From Tunturibacter psychrotolerans (GTDB lineage: Bacteria > Acidobacteriota > Terriglobia > Terriglobales > Acidobacteriaceae), in NCBI RefSeq assembly GCF_040359615.1, contig NZ_CP132942.1, forward strand, positions 3,286,001 to 3,350,000: DNA of 64,000 bases, written 5' to 3'. The notes below the pieces were generated by a model that saw only the letters and a program-made list of their open reading frames with translations, ran no database searches and was not told the DNA's origin. A program made the position numbers and the translations under genes. Below are positions 8,809 to 17,749 of the stretch, piece after piece (positions within the stretch are counted from its first letter, which is position 1; each line of letters opens with the position of its first letter).

Positions 8809-10928
8809 GTGAAGCAGCGATAAAGAAGAATAGTGGTTTTCAGATGGCGAAGCTACAGACGCTGATGTTGCCGGTAGCGGCTATCAGCATGGTGTTCGTC
8901 ATGATTATTCCGGTGCCGAGTGTGGTGCTGGATATTTTGCTGGCAGCCTCCATTACGGCGTCGGTGATTGTGTTTTTGACAGCGGTGCAGGTGCGGCGCG
9001 CGGTCGATTTCTCGGTGTTTCCAACGCTGCTTTTGTTGCTGACACTGTTTCGGCTGTCCTTGAATCTGGCATCGAGCCGGAGGATTTTGCTGCATGGACA
9101 GGAGGGAACGCATGCCGCAGGTGCGGTGATTGAAGCGTTCGGGCAGTTTGTGGTCGGTGGGAATTATGTGGTCGGGCTGGTTCTGTTTCTTGCGCTGATC
9201 GCGATTCAGTTTCTTGTGGTGAGCCATGGTGCGGTGAGAACAGCTGAGGTCACGGCAAGATTTACTCTCGACGCTCTGCCGGGTAAGCAGATGGCCATCG
9301 ACGCGGATATGAATGCAGGCTTGATCGATGAGCAAGGAGCGAGGAAGAGAAGACAGGCCATCGCTCGCGAGGCTGAGTTCTACGGCGCGATGGATGGCGC
9401 GGCTAAGTTCAATCAACGAGATTCGCTGGCGACGATTTTGATTACGGCGATCAACATCGTGGCTGGATTGTTGATCGGGGTGTTGCAGCATGGCACGGAT
9501 CTGGCTACTGCGGTAAAGACCTACACCATTCTGACGGTCGGCGATGGTCTCGTAACGATGATCCCCAGCCTGCTGGTTTCGATTGCAGGTGGCATGGTGC
9601 TGACGCGGGCTTCGTCTGCTGGGTCGCTCGACGAAGAGCTGGGTACGCAACTGTTACGGGGACGCAATACGCTCTGGATCGCCTGCGGTGTGCTGCTTGG
9701 GCTGGCTCTGATTCCTGGATTGCCGAAGCTGTCGTTTGTGTTGCTGGCAGTTGGCGTTGGATTGATTGCGCGGCGGCTTCCCGCGGCGAAGGACGCTTCT
9801 TTACTGTTGGCGGAGGAGACCTCCGGAGTTGCTGCGAAGGGCGATAAAGCGAAAGCAGCGGATGCAGCGAAGGGTGAGAATCTGGCCTCGTTGCTGAAGA
9901 TGGATGAGCTGACGTTGGAGATCGGATTCCAGCTGATTCCCATGGTGGACGAGAAGCAGGGCGGACAAATGCTCAACCGCGTGCGTGCGCTGCGGAGACA
10001 CCTGGCGACCGAGCTTGGGTTTATCGTTCCGCCGATTCATATTACGGACAACCTGCGGCTGAAGCCGCGTGAGTATGTTGTGAGTCTTCGCGGGATCGAG
10101 ATTGCGCGTTGGCAGACAGAGCAAAACTGGTTGCTGGCCGTGAACTCAGATCCAAAAGCGCGTGTGCTGCCTGGCGTGGAGACGAAAGAGCCGGCGTTTG
10201 GCGTGCAGGCCCGGTGGATTCAGCCTGGGTTGGAGGAGCAGGCTCTTGCTGCAGGCTACTCGGTAGTGGATCAGACCACTGTGATTGGAACGCATCTCGG
10301 TGAGTTGATTCGAAGGCATGCACATGAACTACTGGGCCGGCAGGAGGTGAAGCGTCTGTTGGACAGCTTGAATGACAGTCATCCCAAGTTGGTGGAAGAG
10401 CTGGTACCAAAGATGATGACGCTGGGCGAGGTTCAGCGCGTGCTGCAGCAGCTACTGCGGGAGCAGGTTTCGATTCGCGACCTGGGGGCGATCCTCGAGA
10501 TCCTGGTGGAAGCCGCGCAGCAGTCGAAGAACTTGGTGCACCTGGTGGAGAGTGTGCGGCAGTCGCTGGGGAGGGGGCTGGTGCATTCCCTGCTGGATGG
10601 CGAAGGCGGATTGAAGGTGCTGGTGCTGGAGCCGGACCTTGAGAGCGAACTGCAGCAGACTTTTGATCCACAGGGCGCCGGGTTGCTGTTGGGGGATGGA
10701 TCACGACCAGCGGGCATGCGCTCGGACTTTCTGAAGCGGCTGGTGGAATCTGTGAAACGCCTAACCGGAGGAGCGGCCACCTCGGCACTCCCCGTGCTTC
10801 TATGTCCGAGTCCAGCCCGTTATCACGTGCGACGTTGGCTGGAGCCGTTTTTGCCGAAGGTGACGGTGCTGGCGCCAGGAGAGATTCCTCCTGAGATTCG
10901 AGTACGGAGCATTGGCACGGTTGGGTAG
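8805..10928 (+). CDS. flhA: Flagellar export protein FlhA
   Basis: 707 residues with GTG start 8805 overlapping the flhB stop. About eight N-terminal transmembrane helices contain the FHIPEP-family core (VFPTLLLLLTLFRLSLNLAS) and the loop ALPGKQMAIDADMNAGLIDE. The large soluble C-terminal domain (about residues 350-700) forms the nonameric ring that docks chaperone-substrate complexes. Length and domain order are normal. flhF and flhG often follow flhA, but here the next gene is fliA after 57 bases. Confidence 0.98.
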   Translation: MSEAAIKKNSGFQMAKLQTLMLPVAAISMVFVMIIPVPSVVLDILLAASITASVIVFLTAVQVRRAVDFSVFPTLLLLLTLFRLSLNLASSRRILLHGQEGTHAAGAVIEAFGQFVVGGNYVVGLVLFLALIAIQFLVVSHGAVRTAEVTARFTLDALPGKQMAIDADMNAGLIDEQGARKRRQAIAREAEFYGAMDGAAKFNQRDSLATILITAINIVAGLLIGVLQHGTDLATAVKTYTILTVGDGLVTMIPSLLVSIAGGMVLTRASSAGSLDEELGTQLLRGRNTLWIACGVLLGLALIPGLPKLSFVLLAVGVGLIARRLPAAKDASLLLAEETSGVAAKGDKAKAADAAKGENLASLLKMDELTLEIGFQLIPMVDEKQGGQMLNRVRALRRHLATELGFIVPPIHITDNLRLKPREYVVSLRGIEIARWQTEQNWLLAVNSDPKARVLPGVETKEPAFGVQARWIQPGLEEQALAAGYSVVDQTTVIGTHLGELIRRHAHELLGRQEVKRLLDSLNDSHPKLVEELVPKMMTLGEVQRVLQQLLREQVSIRDLGAILEILVEAAQQSKNLVHLVESVRQSLGRGLVHSLLDGEGGLKVLVLEPDLESELQQTFDPQGAGLLLGDGSRPAGMRSDFLKRLVESVKRLTGGAATSALPVLLCPSPARYHVRRWLEPFLPKVTVLAPGEIPPEIRVRSIGTVG

Positions 10929-10985
10929 AGATAGGTCGAAGAGAGACAGCAGGACGGTTCGGGGCAGATCAGGAATGGAGGAAGT

Positions 10986-11924
10986 ATGAACACAGGGGGT
11001 TCGATGCCGATACAGATTGGACAAAGGTTGTCGAAGGGGAAGCTCTCCGGAGAGCAATGGGCTTCGTCGGAGGCTGCACAATTTGATGAGATGGCGGGTC
11101 TGAAGGAGACGGCCATATTTGCCCCGTTCACCGCTGAGGGGCTAGGGGCGACGGAGGGTGGCAGTGCAACCGAGCGGGACATGCTTTTGATGGAGCACCT
11201 GCCAACGGTGCGCTACCTCGCACGACGTATCCATGAACGGCTGCCTCAGCATGTGGAGTTGGATGACCTGGTTTCCGCCGGAGTGGTTGGGTTGATCGAT
11301 GCCTTTTCGAAGTTTGACCACAAGAAAAAGGTGCAGTTCAAAAGCTATGCGCAGTTCAGGATTCGTGGAGCGATTCTTGATTCGCTGCGTACTCTGGACT
11401 GGAGCCCAAGAGAGTTGCGACGTAAAGGAAGGGCCGTTGAAGAGGCGATTCGTGCGGTGACGCAGCGGGTGGGACGAGCGCCGTCTGAGCAGGAGATTGC
11501 TCGGGAGATGGAGCTGACACTGGCGGAGTATCAGGCGCTGTTGGGAGATCTGAAGGGCCTTGAGATCGGCAGTCTGCACATGGAACGGTCGGAGGACTCG
11601 GGTGACGAAGAGCTTGCTTACGTGCCCGGAGCACCAGAGGATGATCCGCTCTTTCGTTGCTTGAAAGGGGAGATGAAGCAGCGACTGGCGGATGCGATCG
11701 ACGAACTTCCGGAGAAGGAGCGGATGGTATTGACACTGTACTACTACGAAGAGCTCACGATGAAAGAGATTGGACTGACTTTGGGCGTGGTGGAGTCGAG
11801 AGTCTCGCAGATCCACTCTTCGGCGGTGTTGCGACTGAGGGCGTCTCTTGCGAGTCTGCGGCCGGGAGATTCGGTCGGAGTGGTGAAGGCGAAGGCTTCG
11901 AAACGGAAGTCTGGAGTACGTTGA
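10986..11924 (+). CDS. fliA: RNA polymerase sigma factor FliA (sigma-28 type)
   Basis: 312 residues. Sigma region 2 is at about residues 70-135 (LARRIHERLPQHVELDDLVS, then QFRIRGAILDSLRTLDWSPR, the FliA/WhiG-type DWxPR signature). Region 3 follows, then region 4 near the C-terminus (LPEKERMVLTLYYYEELTMK, then IGLTLGVVESRVSQIHSSAV). It directs transcription of late flagellar and chemotaxis genes. An extra N-terminal tail of about 55 residues precedes region 2; internal ATGs could be the true start, but GGAGGAAGT before ATG 10986 is a strong ribosome site. No anti-sigma factor FlgM is seen in the window. Confidence 0.95.
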   Translation: MNTGGSMPIQIGQRLSKGKLSGEQWASSEAAQFDEMAGLKETAIFAPFTAEGLGATEGGSATERDMLLMEHLPTVRYLARRIHERLPQHVELDDLVSAGVVGLIDAFSKFDHKKKVQFKSYAQFRIRGAILDSLRTLDWSPRELRRKGRAVEEAIRAVTQRVGRAPSEQEIAREMELTLAEYQALLGDLKGLEIGSLHMERSEDSGDEELAYVPGAPEDDPLFRCLKGEMKQRLADAIDELPEKERMVLTLYYYEELTMKEIGLTLGVVESRVSQIHSSAVLRLRASLASLRPGDSVGVVKAKASKRKSGVR

Positions 11925-11974
11925 CGCTCTGATTGAGTTGTCGTGAGAGATCTCTAACCAGAGAAAGGTATGCA

Positions 11975-12988
11975 ATGGGAAAGCAGCTTGGGCAGGGAGA
12001 TATCGATGCACTGTTTGCGGCGGCCGGGGCAAATGCTTCTGAGCAGGTAGAGGGCGCAGAGGCCGAGGTGCCTCTGGAGCAGTATGACTTTAGTAGCGCG
12101 GGTCAGATTAGCAACGATCAAATGCGTGCGATCAGTTCGGTCAACGACCTGTTTGCCAGGAATCTAATGCATACCCTTGGTGCATGGCTGAGGACCCCGT
12201 TCAAGATGAAGCTAGTGGCGGGCGAGCAACTCCCCTTCAGCGAATTTCTGGAGCGGCTCTCATCGCCGAATTACATCTGTTCGATTCGGTTGGAGCCACT
12301 TGGGGCAGTTGGGTTGCTGGAACTGGAGCTGGCGCTGGCGTCGCCCATTGTTGATGTATTGCTTGGTGGGGTGGGGCGGGCCTGGCCGGCGCGGGAGTTG
12401 ACGGATATCGAAGATGCAATTCTGACGTCGGTTGTGCAGATGACGGTGAAGGAGTTGAACCTGGCATGGCAGTCGGTCGGGTTGGAGTTTGTTTTCGAGA
12501 AGCGAGAGACTGACGCTGCGGTGGCGCGGTTGCTAACCTCCGGGGAAAAAACGCTGTGTGTCAGCTTCGAGGCGCGTATGCCTGAGGCTCAGGGTGCGAT
12601 GAACATCTGCCTCCCGGCAGTTGTCTTGAATGCGATTCTGCGACGGTTGATCTCTGAGGGGGATCGTCCCAAGAGACGATCGAAGGAGGCGCAGGCAAGG
12701 ATGCGCGAGCTGTTGGCTGAGGTAAAGTTCGGCACCGCGCTGCAGTTTCCATCAATGCGTCTAAAGGCGAGTGAGTTGGCGGCCCTGGAGCCGGGCACGG
12801 TGTTGCGTCTTCCGTTAGCGAAGCACTCGATCTCGGAGCTGCGCGTTGGCGGTCTGCAGCTTGGGAGAGCGCACCCGGTGCGGACTGGCGAGCATCGCGG
12901 GGCTCAGTTAGAGGGCGAGATCGACGGCGAAATCTTAAACGATGCCTTGGAGAGTCAGGGCGTGGTCGAAACCATGAGTGTGAACTAG
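11975..12988 (+). CDS. fliM: Flagellar motor switch protein FliM
   Basis: 337 residues from ATG 11975 (GAGAAAGG upstream). An in-frame start at 11933 would add 14 unlikely residues. The N-terminus has LGQGDIDALFAAAG, the FliM CheY-binding segment. Next come the CheC-like middle domain (NDLFARNLMHTLGAWLRTPF, GLLELELALASPIVDVLLGG) and a C-terminal SpoA domain (about residues 255-330). It links the CheY signal to rotor direction in the C-ring. fliN follows after 13 bases. Confidence 0.96.
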   Translation: MGKQLGQGDIDALFAAAGANASEQVEGAEAEVPLEQYDFSSAGQISNDQMRAISSVNDLFARNLMHTLGAWLRTPFKMKLVAGEQLPFSEFLERLSSPNYICSIRLEPLGAVGLLELELALASPIVDVLLGGVGRAWPARELTDIEDAILTSVVQMTVKELNLAWQSVGLEFVFEKRETDAAVARLLTSGEKTLCVSFEARMPEAQGAMNICLPAVVLNAILRRLISEGDRPKRRSKEAQARMRELLAEVKFGTALQFPSMRLKASELAALEPGTVLRLPLAKHSISELRVGGLQLGRAHPVRTGEHRGAQLEGEIDGEILNDALESQGVVETMSVN

Positions 12989-13001
12989 GAGGGAACGGGT
13001 T

Positions 13002-13310
13002 ATGGACAAGGTGATTGGCTCGGATGAGATAGCTGGGATTGATCCAGGGATCGGGCTATTGTGTGACATTGAACTGGATGCGACGCTGCAGTTCGGTTCA
13101 CGCGATATGCCGTTGCGGGAGGTGTTGCAGTTGGGGCCGGGGGACGTGGTGGAGTTGGACCGCCACGTATCGGAGCCGGTTGACCTGATAGTGGGTGACA
13201 GGATTGTGGCTCGGGGTGAGGTGGTCGTTGTCAGTGGCAACTTCGCTCTGCGCATTACCGAGGTGGCGACGCCGCAACTGAGACTGGAGAGCATTCGATG
13301 CCTTTTCTAA
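13002..13310 (+). CDS. fliN: Flagellar motor switch protein FliN
   Basis: 102 residues consisting of a short N-terminus and one SpoA domain: CDIELDATLQFGSRDMPLRE, VLQLGPGDVVELDRHVSEPV, then DLIVGDRIVARGEVVVVSGN. These match the FliN family well. It forms the base of the C-ring with FliM and binds the export ATPase regulator FliH. GGAGGGAACGGGTT precedes ATG 13002. The final 13 bases overlap the next gene, an unusual arrangement that couples a non-classical gene to the motor-switch pair. Confidence 0.95.
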   Translation: MDKVIGSDEIAGIDPGIGLLCDIELDATLQFGSRDMPLREVLQLGPGDVVELDRHVSEPVDLIVGDRIVARGEVVVVSGNFALRITEVATPQLRLESIRCLF

Positions 13311-14305
13311 CGAAGAAGACGGGAGCGATGAGGGTGAGCGCACTGATGCCGAGTGCCTTGAGGGCAGGGAATGGAGTGGCCTGGCAGGAGGATGAGTACA
13401 GGCCGTCGAACGAGTTGGAAGGATTGACGGGATATGGGTTTCCGTCTCCTAAGGAAAAAACATCGCAGCGAAGGGTCTGCGGAAACTTAGAGTGTGAGAG
13501 TGGTTGGACGATGCCATGGCGAAATCGGCGGCGGCCGATCTTCGAAGGACAGTGGGGCTGCAGCGGACGTTGTGTGCTCACAATGGTGCAGGCTGCGGTG
13601 CGTCGTGAACTTGGTGAGGGAGGAACGTCAGCTGCTTTGTCTCCGCACCGGCATAGAGTACCGCTCGGCCTGCTCATGCTGGCGCAGGGGTGGATTACTC
13701 ATCCGCAGCTCCAAAAAGCGTTGGCGGCGCAGCGGGAGAGCGGAACGGGCAAGATTGGAGAATGGCTTTTGAGTGAGTGCGGCGTGGAAGCAGAGCAGAT
13801 CACGCGTGGGTTGAGCATGCAGTGGGGCTGTCCGGTGCTGACGACCGAAGGGTTTTCTCCAGAGTCGATGGCTCTGGTGATGCCAAGAATATTTGTTGAG
13901 AAGTTCGGTTTGCTACCTCTGCGGGTCGCGGGCTCGCGAATTCTGTATCTTGGGTTTACGGATAGGCTGGATGCTTCTTTAGCATTTGCAATGGAACAAA
14001 TGACAGAGTTGAAGGTGGAGAGTGGAGTTGTTGAGGGGACTCAGTTCGAGGCCGCTCAAAGTAAGCTTCTTGCTTGTGAAGGAGTTGATGCAAAGCTGGA
14101 GACCGCGGAAGATAAGGATTCAATGGCGGCGCGAATCACCGCGATTCTGGAGCAGAAACAACCGGTCGCGGCTCGCCTGGTTAGAGTTCATCAGGACTAT
14201 TGGTTGAGGATGTGGCTGGAGAGTGGCACAGTCGGAAAGACAGGCAGTCTGCCGGTCTCGCACGAAGATGTCAAAGACCACGTTTTCACCATCCGGGTCC
14301 AATAG
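13298..14305 (+). CDS. Four-cysteine plus MshEN/GspE-N-like domain protein, coupled to fliN
   Basis: 335 residues; ATG 13298 overlaps fliN by 13 bases and has TGGAGAG upstream. Residues 61-92 hold two Cys pairs (C61-x4-C66 and C88-x3-C92) around a Trp/Arg-rich stretch, suggesting a small metal site. Residues 122-175 form two 24-residue repeats of the MshEN type: PLGLLMLAQGWITHPQLQKA..Q145 and KIGEWLLSECGVEAEQITRG..Q175, six residues apart. In this family the repeats bind cyclic di-GMP. The first repeat has Pro where Arg is usual. The rest of the GspE-N fold follows to about residue 260. There is no Walker motif, so it is not a secretion ATPase. A role as a c-di-GMP reader for the motor is inference. 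Confidence 0.7.
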   Translation: MPFLTKKTGAMRVSALMPSALRAGNGVAWQEDEYRPSNELEGLTGYGFPSPKEKTSQRRVCGNLECESGWTMPWRNRRRPIFEGQWGCSGRCVLTMVQAAVRRELGEGGTSAALSPHRHRVPLGLLMLAQGWITHPQLQKALAAQRESGTGKIGEWLLSECGVEAEQITRGLSMQWGCPVLTTEGFSPESMALVMPRIFVEKFGLLPLRVAGSRILYLGFTDRLDASLAFAMEQMTELKVESGVVEGTQFEAAQSKLLACEGVDAKLETAEDKDSMAARITAILEQKQPVAARLVRVHQDYWLRMWLESGTVGKTGSLPVSHEDVKDHVFTIRVQ

Positions 14306-14378
14306 AAACGACTGAATTCTGATCTCATCAAGATAGAAAAGATGGCCGGTTGGCCCTCTTTTGTGCGCGGGGAAATGC

Positions 14379-14798
14379 CTATCGTTGCATGAAACCTGGA
14401 GCTGGCGACATGGAAGGCGCGGCCATTGCGGAGGATGTGCCAGCGCTAATGTTGGAATCCTGCTGGGGGCCGAGACCAAGCTTGATGATCGCTCTGGAAT
14501 CGGGAATCAGCTTTGTTTGCCAGCCATTATCTTCCTGAAACTTCTGCATGGCCGATTGGGTCTGAGGATCCCAGTGGCCGGAGGCTTCGCCGGAGAGATA
14601 GCCTGACTTGATGAGCGACGCCTGAATCTGCGTTGCTCGCGCGTCATCAATGCCCCGCTGGCCTGCTGGCTTCGTTGCGGAGTGTTTATTCGATAACCTG
14701 GGGGATGTCGGTCCGCGACGCGCGTGAGTGAATGCCAAGCATGGCACCGCGGCTGCGAGGAACAACGTCGAGGTTAGGAGTGATTTGCCAAACTGCAT
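14379..14798 (-). CDS. Exported peptidoglycan-binding (PGBD-like) protein
   Basis: 139 residues from ATG 14798; the longer open frame to 14855 lacks a signal-like start. Residues 1-23 form a signal peptide (FGKSLLTSTLFLAAAVPCLA). Residues about 55-110 resemble a peptidoglycan-binding domain 1: ATQIQASLIKSGYLSGEASG, then WDPQTQSAMQKFQEDNGW. The tail is Ser/Ala/Met-rich. No catalytic domain is attached, so it probably only binds the wall. It converges on the flagellar operon, with 73 bases between the stop codons. Confidence 0.75.
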   Translation of the reverse strand: MQFGKSLLTSTLFLAAAVPCLAFTHARRGPTSPRLSNKHSATKPAGQRGIDDARATQIQASLIKSGYLSGEASGHWDPQTQSAMQKFQEDNGWQTKLIPDSRAIIKLGLGPQQDSNISAGTSSAMAAPSMSPAPGFMQR

Positions 14799-14947
14799 AG
14801 TGAAACCATTACCTTGGTTTGAATATCGGACAGAGAGTGCAGGATCTGTCGTCAATGTTGAAGGTAGAGTATCCCGTTAGTAACGTGCGTGGCAACAAAA
14901 AGGTTGACATGCGGGAATACATCTTTTGGGTGGGTTAGCTCTGAACC

Positions 14948-14990
14948 AGAGAAGGAGTGATGTTGAGACTGACCCAGTCACTCCCTCTCT
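14948..14990 (-). terminator. Hairpin after htrA
   Basis: Arms AGAGAAGGAGTGA (14948-14960) and TCACTCCCTCTCT (14978-14990) pair over 13 positions with one mismatch and enclose a 17-base loop. It lies about ten bases past the htrA stop on the minus strand and probably ends that transcript. There is no long T run, so efficiency is uncertain. Confidence 0.5.
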
Positions 14991-14999
14991 GTTCGCTTG

Positions 15000-16661
15000 C
15001 TACGGGAGAGTGCCACCTACGTAGGAGTTGAGGTTTTTCTGGATTGGAGACTGAATGACAAAGACGACGTCGTCTTTGGATTTCAGAGCGGAAACAATGG
15101 CTCGATAACTGGCCTCGTCTGTTACCGGTTTGCGATTGATGGCGGTGATGATCGTTCCTTTGCCAAGTCCAATCTCGTCGGCAAAAGAGCCAGGCCGCAC
15201 GTTCGTAACAATGACTCCGCCTTTGACACCGACCTTAGCGGACAGTGACGCGGGGATTGCCGATACGGTGATGCCGAGTTTGCCTTCTCCTGCATCGGTT
15301 TCCTGAGGAGTGGAGGTGTCATCCGGCTGACCAGTGATATCCGCGTATGTCTTGGCGCGATCTCCGATAACGACGTTGGCGCTATTCTGCTTGCCCTCGC
15401 GGAGATAACCGAGTTTTACGGTCGAGCCAACGTGCCGAGCAGAGATGTCGTTGACCAGATCGTCGCCATCCTTGATGTTGCGACCGTCAATAGAGACGAT
15501 CACGTCGCCTGCCTGAATGCCAGCCTTTGCTGCGCCTCCGTTCGGTGTGACGACGCCGACGATGACTCCGCTTGAGAAGCCATACACGCGATTGACAGCG
15601 GAGGATTGCGCGACCTGGAACTGAATGCCGATGGAGCCTCGAACCACCTTATGTTCCGGACCGATTAGCATGTTGTAGACGTTTGCGATGATGTTGGCGG
15701 GCATCGCGAATCCAACGCCTTGAGAGCCCATCGATTGGGTGTAGATGGCGGTGTTCATTCCAACGACCTGACCAGCCATATCGACAAGCGGACCGCCAGA
15801 GTTGCCTGGATTGATCGCGGCGTCGGTCTGGATGAAGCGCTGGAACTGGGTTTGTGAGACTCCATTGGGGCTGGGCTCGTCAATGCTGCGGTTTTTGGCG
15901 GAGATAATGCCCGCCGTGACCGTCTTAGAAAGGGCAAATGGGCTGCCAATGGCGAGCACCCAGTCGCCGACCTGTGCCCCGTCGGAGTTGCCAAGTTTGA
16001 CGGTGGGGAGAGGTTCCTTGGTATCGATCTTGATGACGGCGATGTCGGTGTCTTTGTCGACGCCGATCACTGTGGCGGGACGTCCTTCGTCACCGGGACC
16101 ACCGTCAGGATCGGTGGAGAGCTTCACGTAGATCTTGTCGGCTTTGTCGACTACGTGGTTGTTGGTGATGATGTAGCCGCGCGAGTCCACGATAAAGCCG
16201 GAGCCGAGAGCGCGGCGCTCACCTGCAGCGCCACCGTCACCATCGTCTCCGCCCTGCCCACCGAAGAAGCGATTGAAGAAGTCCTGCATGTCGCCGGGGG
16301 ACTGCTGGCTGTCGTCGTCACTGTTTGGGTCACTCGGCTGAGGTAGACGCTGACCGCCGCGCTTGCGTTTACTGTTGGATGGCTTGGGTAGCTCTTCGGT
16401 GTTGATATTGACGACAGCTGGTCCGACTTGTTTGACGATCTGAGAGAAGCCGTTGGAGAGCGCAACGGGCGATGGAATCACGAGTGGTTTCGCGTCGGTG
16501 GAATTGACCTCTGACTGCTCTTTTCCGCTGACGTTGCGCGTAAGAATGGAACCGGCCAGAATGCCGACGGACAAAGTCGCAAGGAGGGTGAACGTCGTGG
16601 TGAGGCGATGGGCGCGAATGCGTTCGAGCAGAGTGGAGGAAGTGTTCTTCGGTGTGTCCAT
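15000..16661 (-). CDS. HtrA/Deg-family periplasmic serine protease
   Basis: 553 residues. One hydrophobic N-terminal segment (about 20-42) exports or anchors it. The trypsin-like domain has the full triad: H169 in GYIITNNHVV, D206 in DTDIAVIKI, and S288 in NPGNSGGPL. Two PDZ domains follow: about 330-425, with GAAKAGIQAGDVIVSIDGRN, and about 455-545, with SFADEIGLGKGTIITAINRK. A Gly/Asp-rich loop at 130-150 corresponds to the LA loop. It degrades or refolds misfolded envelope proteins. The gene appears monocistronic, with hairpins on both sides. Whether to call it DegP, DegQ or MucD cannot be decided from sequence alone. Confidence 0.95.
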   Translation of the reverse strand: MDTPKNTSSTLLERIRAHRLTTTFTLLATLSVGILAGSILTRNVSGKEQSEVNSTDAKPLVIPSPVALSNGFSQIVKQVGPAVVNINTEELPKPSNSKRKRGGQRLPQPSDPNSDDDSQQSPGDMQDFFNRFFGGQGGDDGDGGAAGERRALGSGFIVDSRGYIITNNHVVDKADKIYVKLSTDPDGGPGDEGRPATVIGVDKDTDIAVIKIDTKEPLPTVKLGNSDGAQVGDWVLAIGSPFALSKTVTAGIISAKNRSIDEPSPNGVSQTQFQRFIQTDAAINPGNSGGPLVDMAGQVVGMNTAIYTQSMGSQGVGFAMPANIIANVYNMLIGPEHKVVRGSIGIQFQVAQSSAVNRVYGFSSGVIVGVVTPNGGAAKAGIQAGDVIVSIDGRNIKDGDDLVNDISARHVGSTVKLGYLREGKQNSANVVIGDRAKTYADITGQPDDTSTPQETDAGEGKLGITVSAIPASLSAKVGVKGGVIVTNVRPGSFADEIGLGKGTIITAINRKPVTDEASYRAIVSALKSKDDVVFVIQSPIQKNLNSYVGGTLP

Positions 16662-16793
16662 TAGTAGATCTTGACCTCAGTGTTATGTGTTGCTGTGCGC
16701 CGGACGGCGTGCGCGGCATGAAGTTTAAGTATAGTCGCTGCTCTAGGCTATCGTTTTGTACGAGTCGGGGCGGGTTTCACTCTCTATTTAGAC

Positions 16794-16816
16794 GCAAAAA
16801 AAGACGAAAGTCTTCG
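16794..16816 (-). terminator. Intrinsic terminator after the DMT permease gene
   Basis: Read on the minus strand, AAGAC-TTTC-GTCTT is followed by a run of seven T residues (plus-strand A run 16796-16802). It begins about eight bases after the permease stop and fits a small rho-independent terminator for the amidohydrolase-permease pair. Confidence 0.6.
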
Positions 16817-16822
16817 TGGAGT

Positions 16823-17749
16823 TTAGATCGGATACATGGGGATTGGCGCGTCGGAGGGAAAAAGCTCGATGATGACGATTCCGATGAGGATGAGGGTAGC
16901 CCCCAAAAGCGAGCGGCGGCCAAGATGTTCATGCAGAACCAGGAATGAGGTGATGCACGCGAAGACTGGTTCCAAACTGAGCAGGATAGCGGTGTGGGTG
17001 GGGGGGAGATACCGCTGCGCCCAGCTTTGGATGGTGAAAGCCGCAGCTGTGGCCAGAAGACTGGTGATGGCAAGTGCTGTGATCAGACGGGGCGTGAAGG
17101 TGAGATGGGGTCTTCCGCCTAATGGAAGGGTGATAGCCATCAGTAGTGCGGCCGATCCGATCTGGAGGGTGGCGAGCTGTGCCGTTGGGATGCCTTTCGA
17201 GACATGGGCCAGGGACAGCAGATGGGCGGCAAAGGCTACTGCGCAGAATAGTGTAAGGATGTCTCCCAGGCCGACGGTACTGAAGAGGTTTTGCCAGGAG
17301 GTACCTGCGGGTGTCGTGAGGAGGAGGAGACCGGAGAAGGCGAGGATGGCACCAAGGGCGCTGGTCCAGCGGGGAGGTGGTGTTCCCGAAGGACGAAGCG
17401 CGGGGAAAATAGTGAACAGAGGGACAAAGACGACTACTAGGCCGGTGATGAGGGCGGATTTCGCTGCGGTCGTGCGGGCGAGGCCTGCGGTCTGGAACTG
17501 ATATCCGGCAGCGAGGAAGAAACCTACGATGAGGCCGGAGATTAGACTCTGGCGTTTGACGGAGCCAAGTTGACGGTGGTTAATGATTGCCAGCGCAACA
17601 AAGGCGAGAGCCATTCTGAGCAAATTGAAGAGGAGTGGCGAGGCATCTTGGAGAGCGTCTTTAATTAGTACGAAGGTCGCTCCCCAAATGATGACGACTG
17701 CGAGGAGCAGGAGGTGGGCCAGGGCGGTGGGGCTGAGTCGCCTGGGCAA
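16823..17749 (-). CDS. EamA/DMT-superfamily permease
   Basis: 308 residues with about ten hydrophobic helices in two EamA repeats. The first begins LLAVVIIWGATFVLIKDAL; the second ends SLEPVFACITSFLVLHEHLG, the characteristic EamA C-terminal signature. Members export amino acids, metabolites or drugs, and the substrate cannot be predicted here. The likely start is a TTG directly after the TAG of the upstream amidohydrolase (TAGTTG), so translation is probably coupled. The shared transcript suggests a link with amide or peptide breakdown, but this is only context. Confidence 0.88.
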   Translation of the reverse strand: MPRRLSPTALAHLLLLAVVIIWGATFVLIKDALQDASPLLFNLLRMALAFVALAIINHRQLGSVKRQSLISGLIVGFFLAAGYQFQTAGLARTTAAKSALITGLVVVFVPLFTIFPALRPSGTPPPRWTSALGAILAFSGLLLLTTPAGTSWQNLFSTVGLGDILTLFCAVAFAAHLLSLAHVSKGIPTAQLATLQIGSAALLMAITLPLGGRPHLTFTPRLITALAITSLLATAAAFTIQSWAQRYLPPTHTAILLSLEPVFACITSFLVLHEHLGRRSLLGATLILIGIVIIELFPSDAPIPMYPI

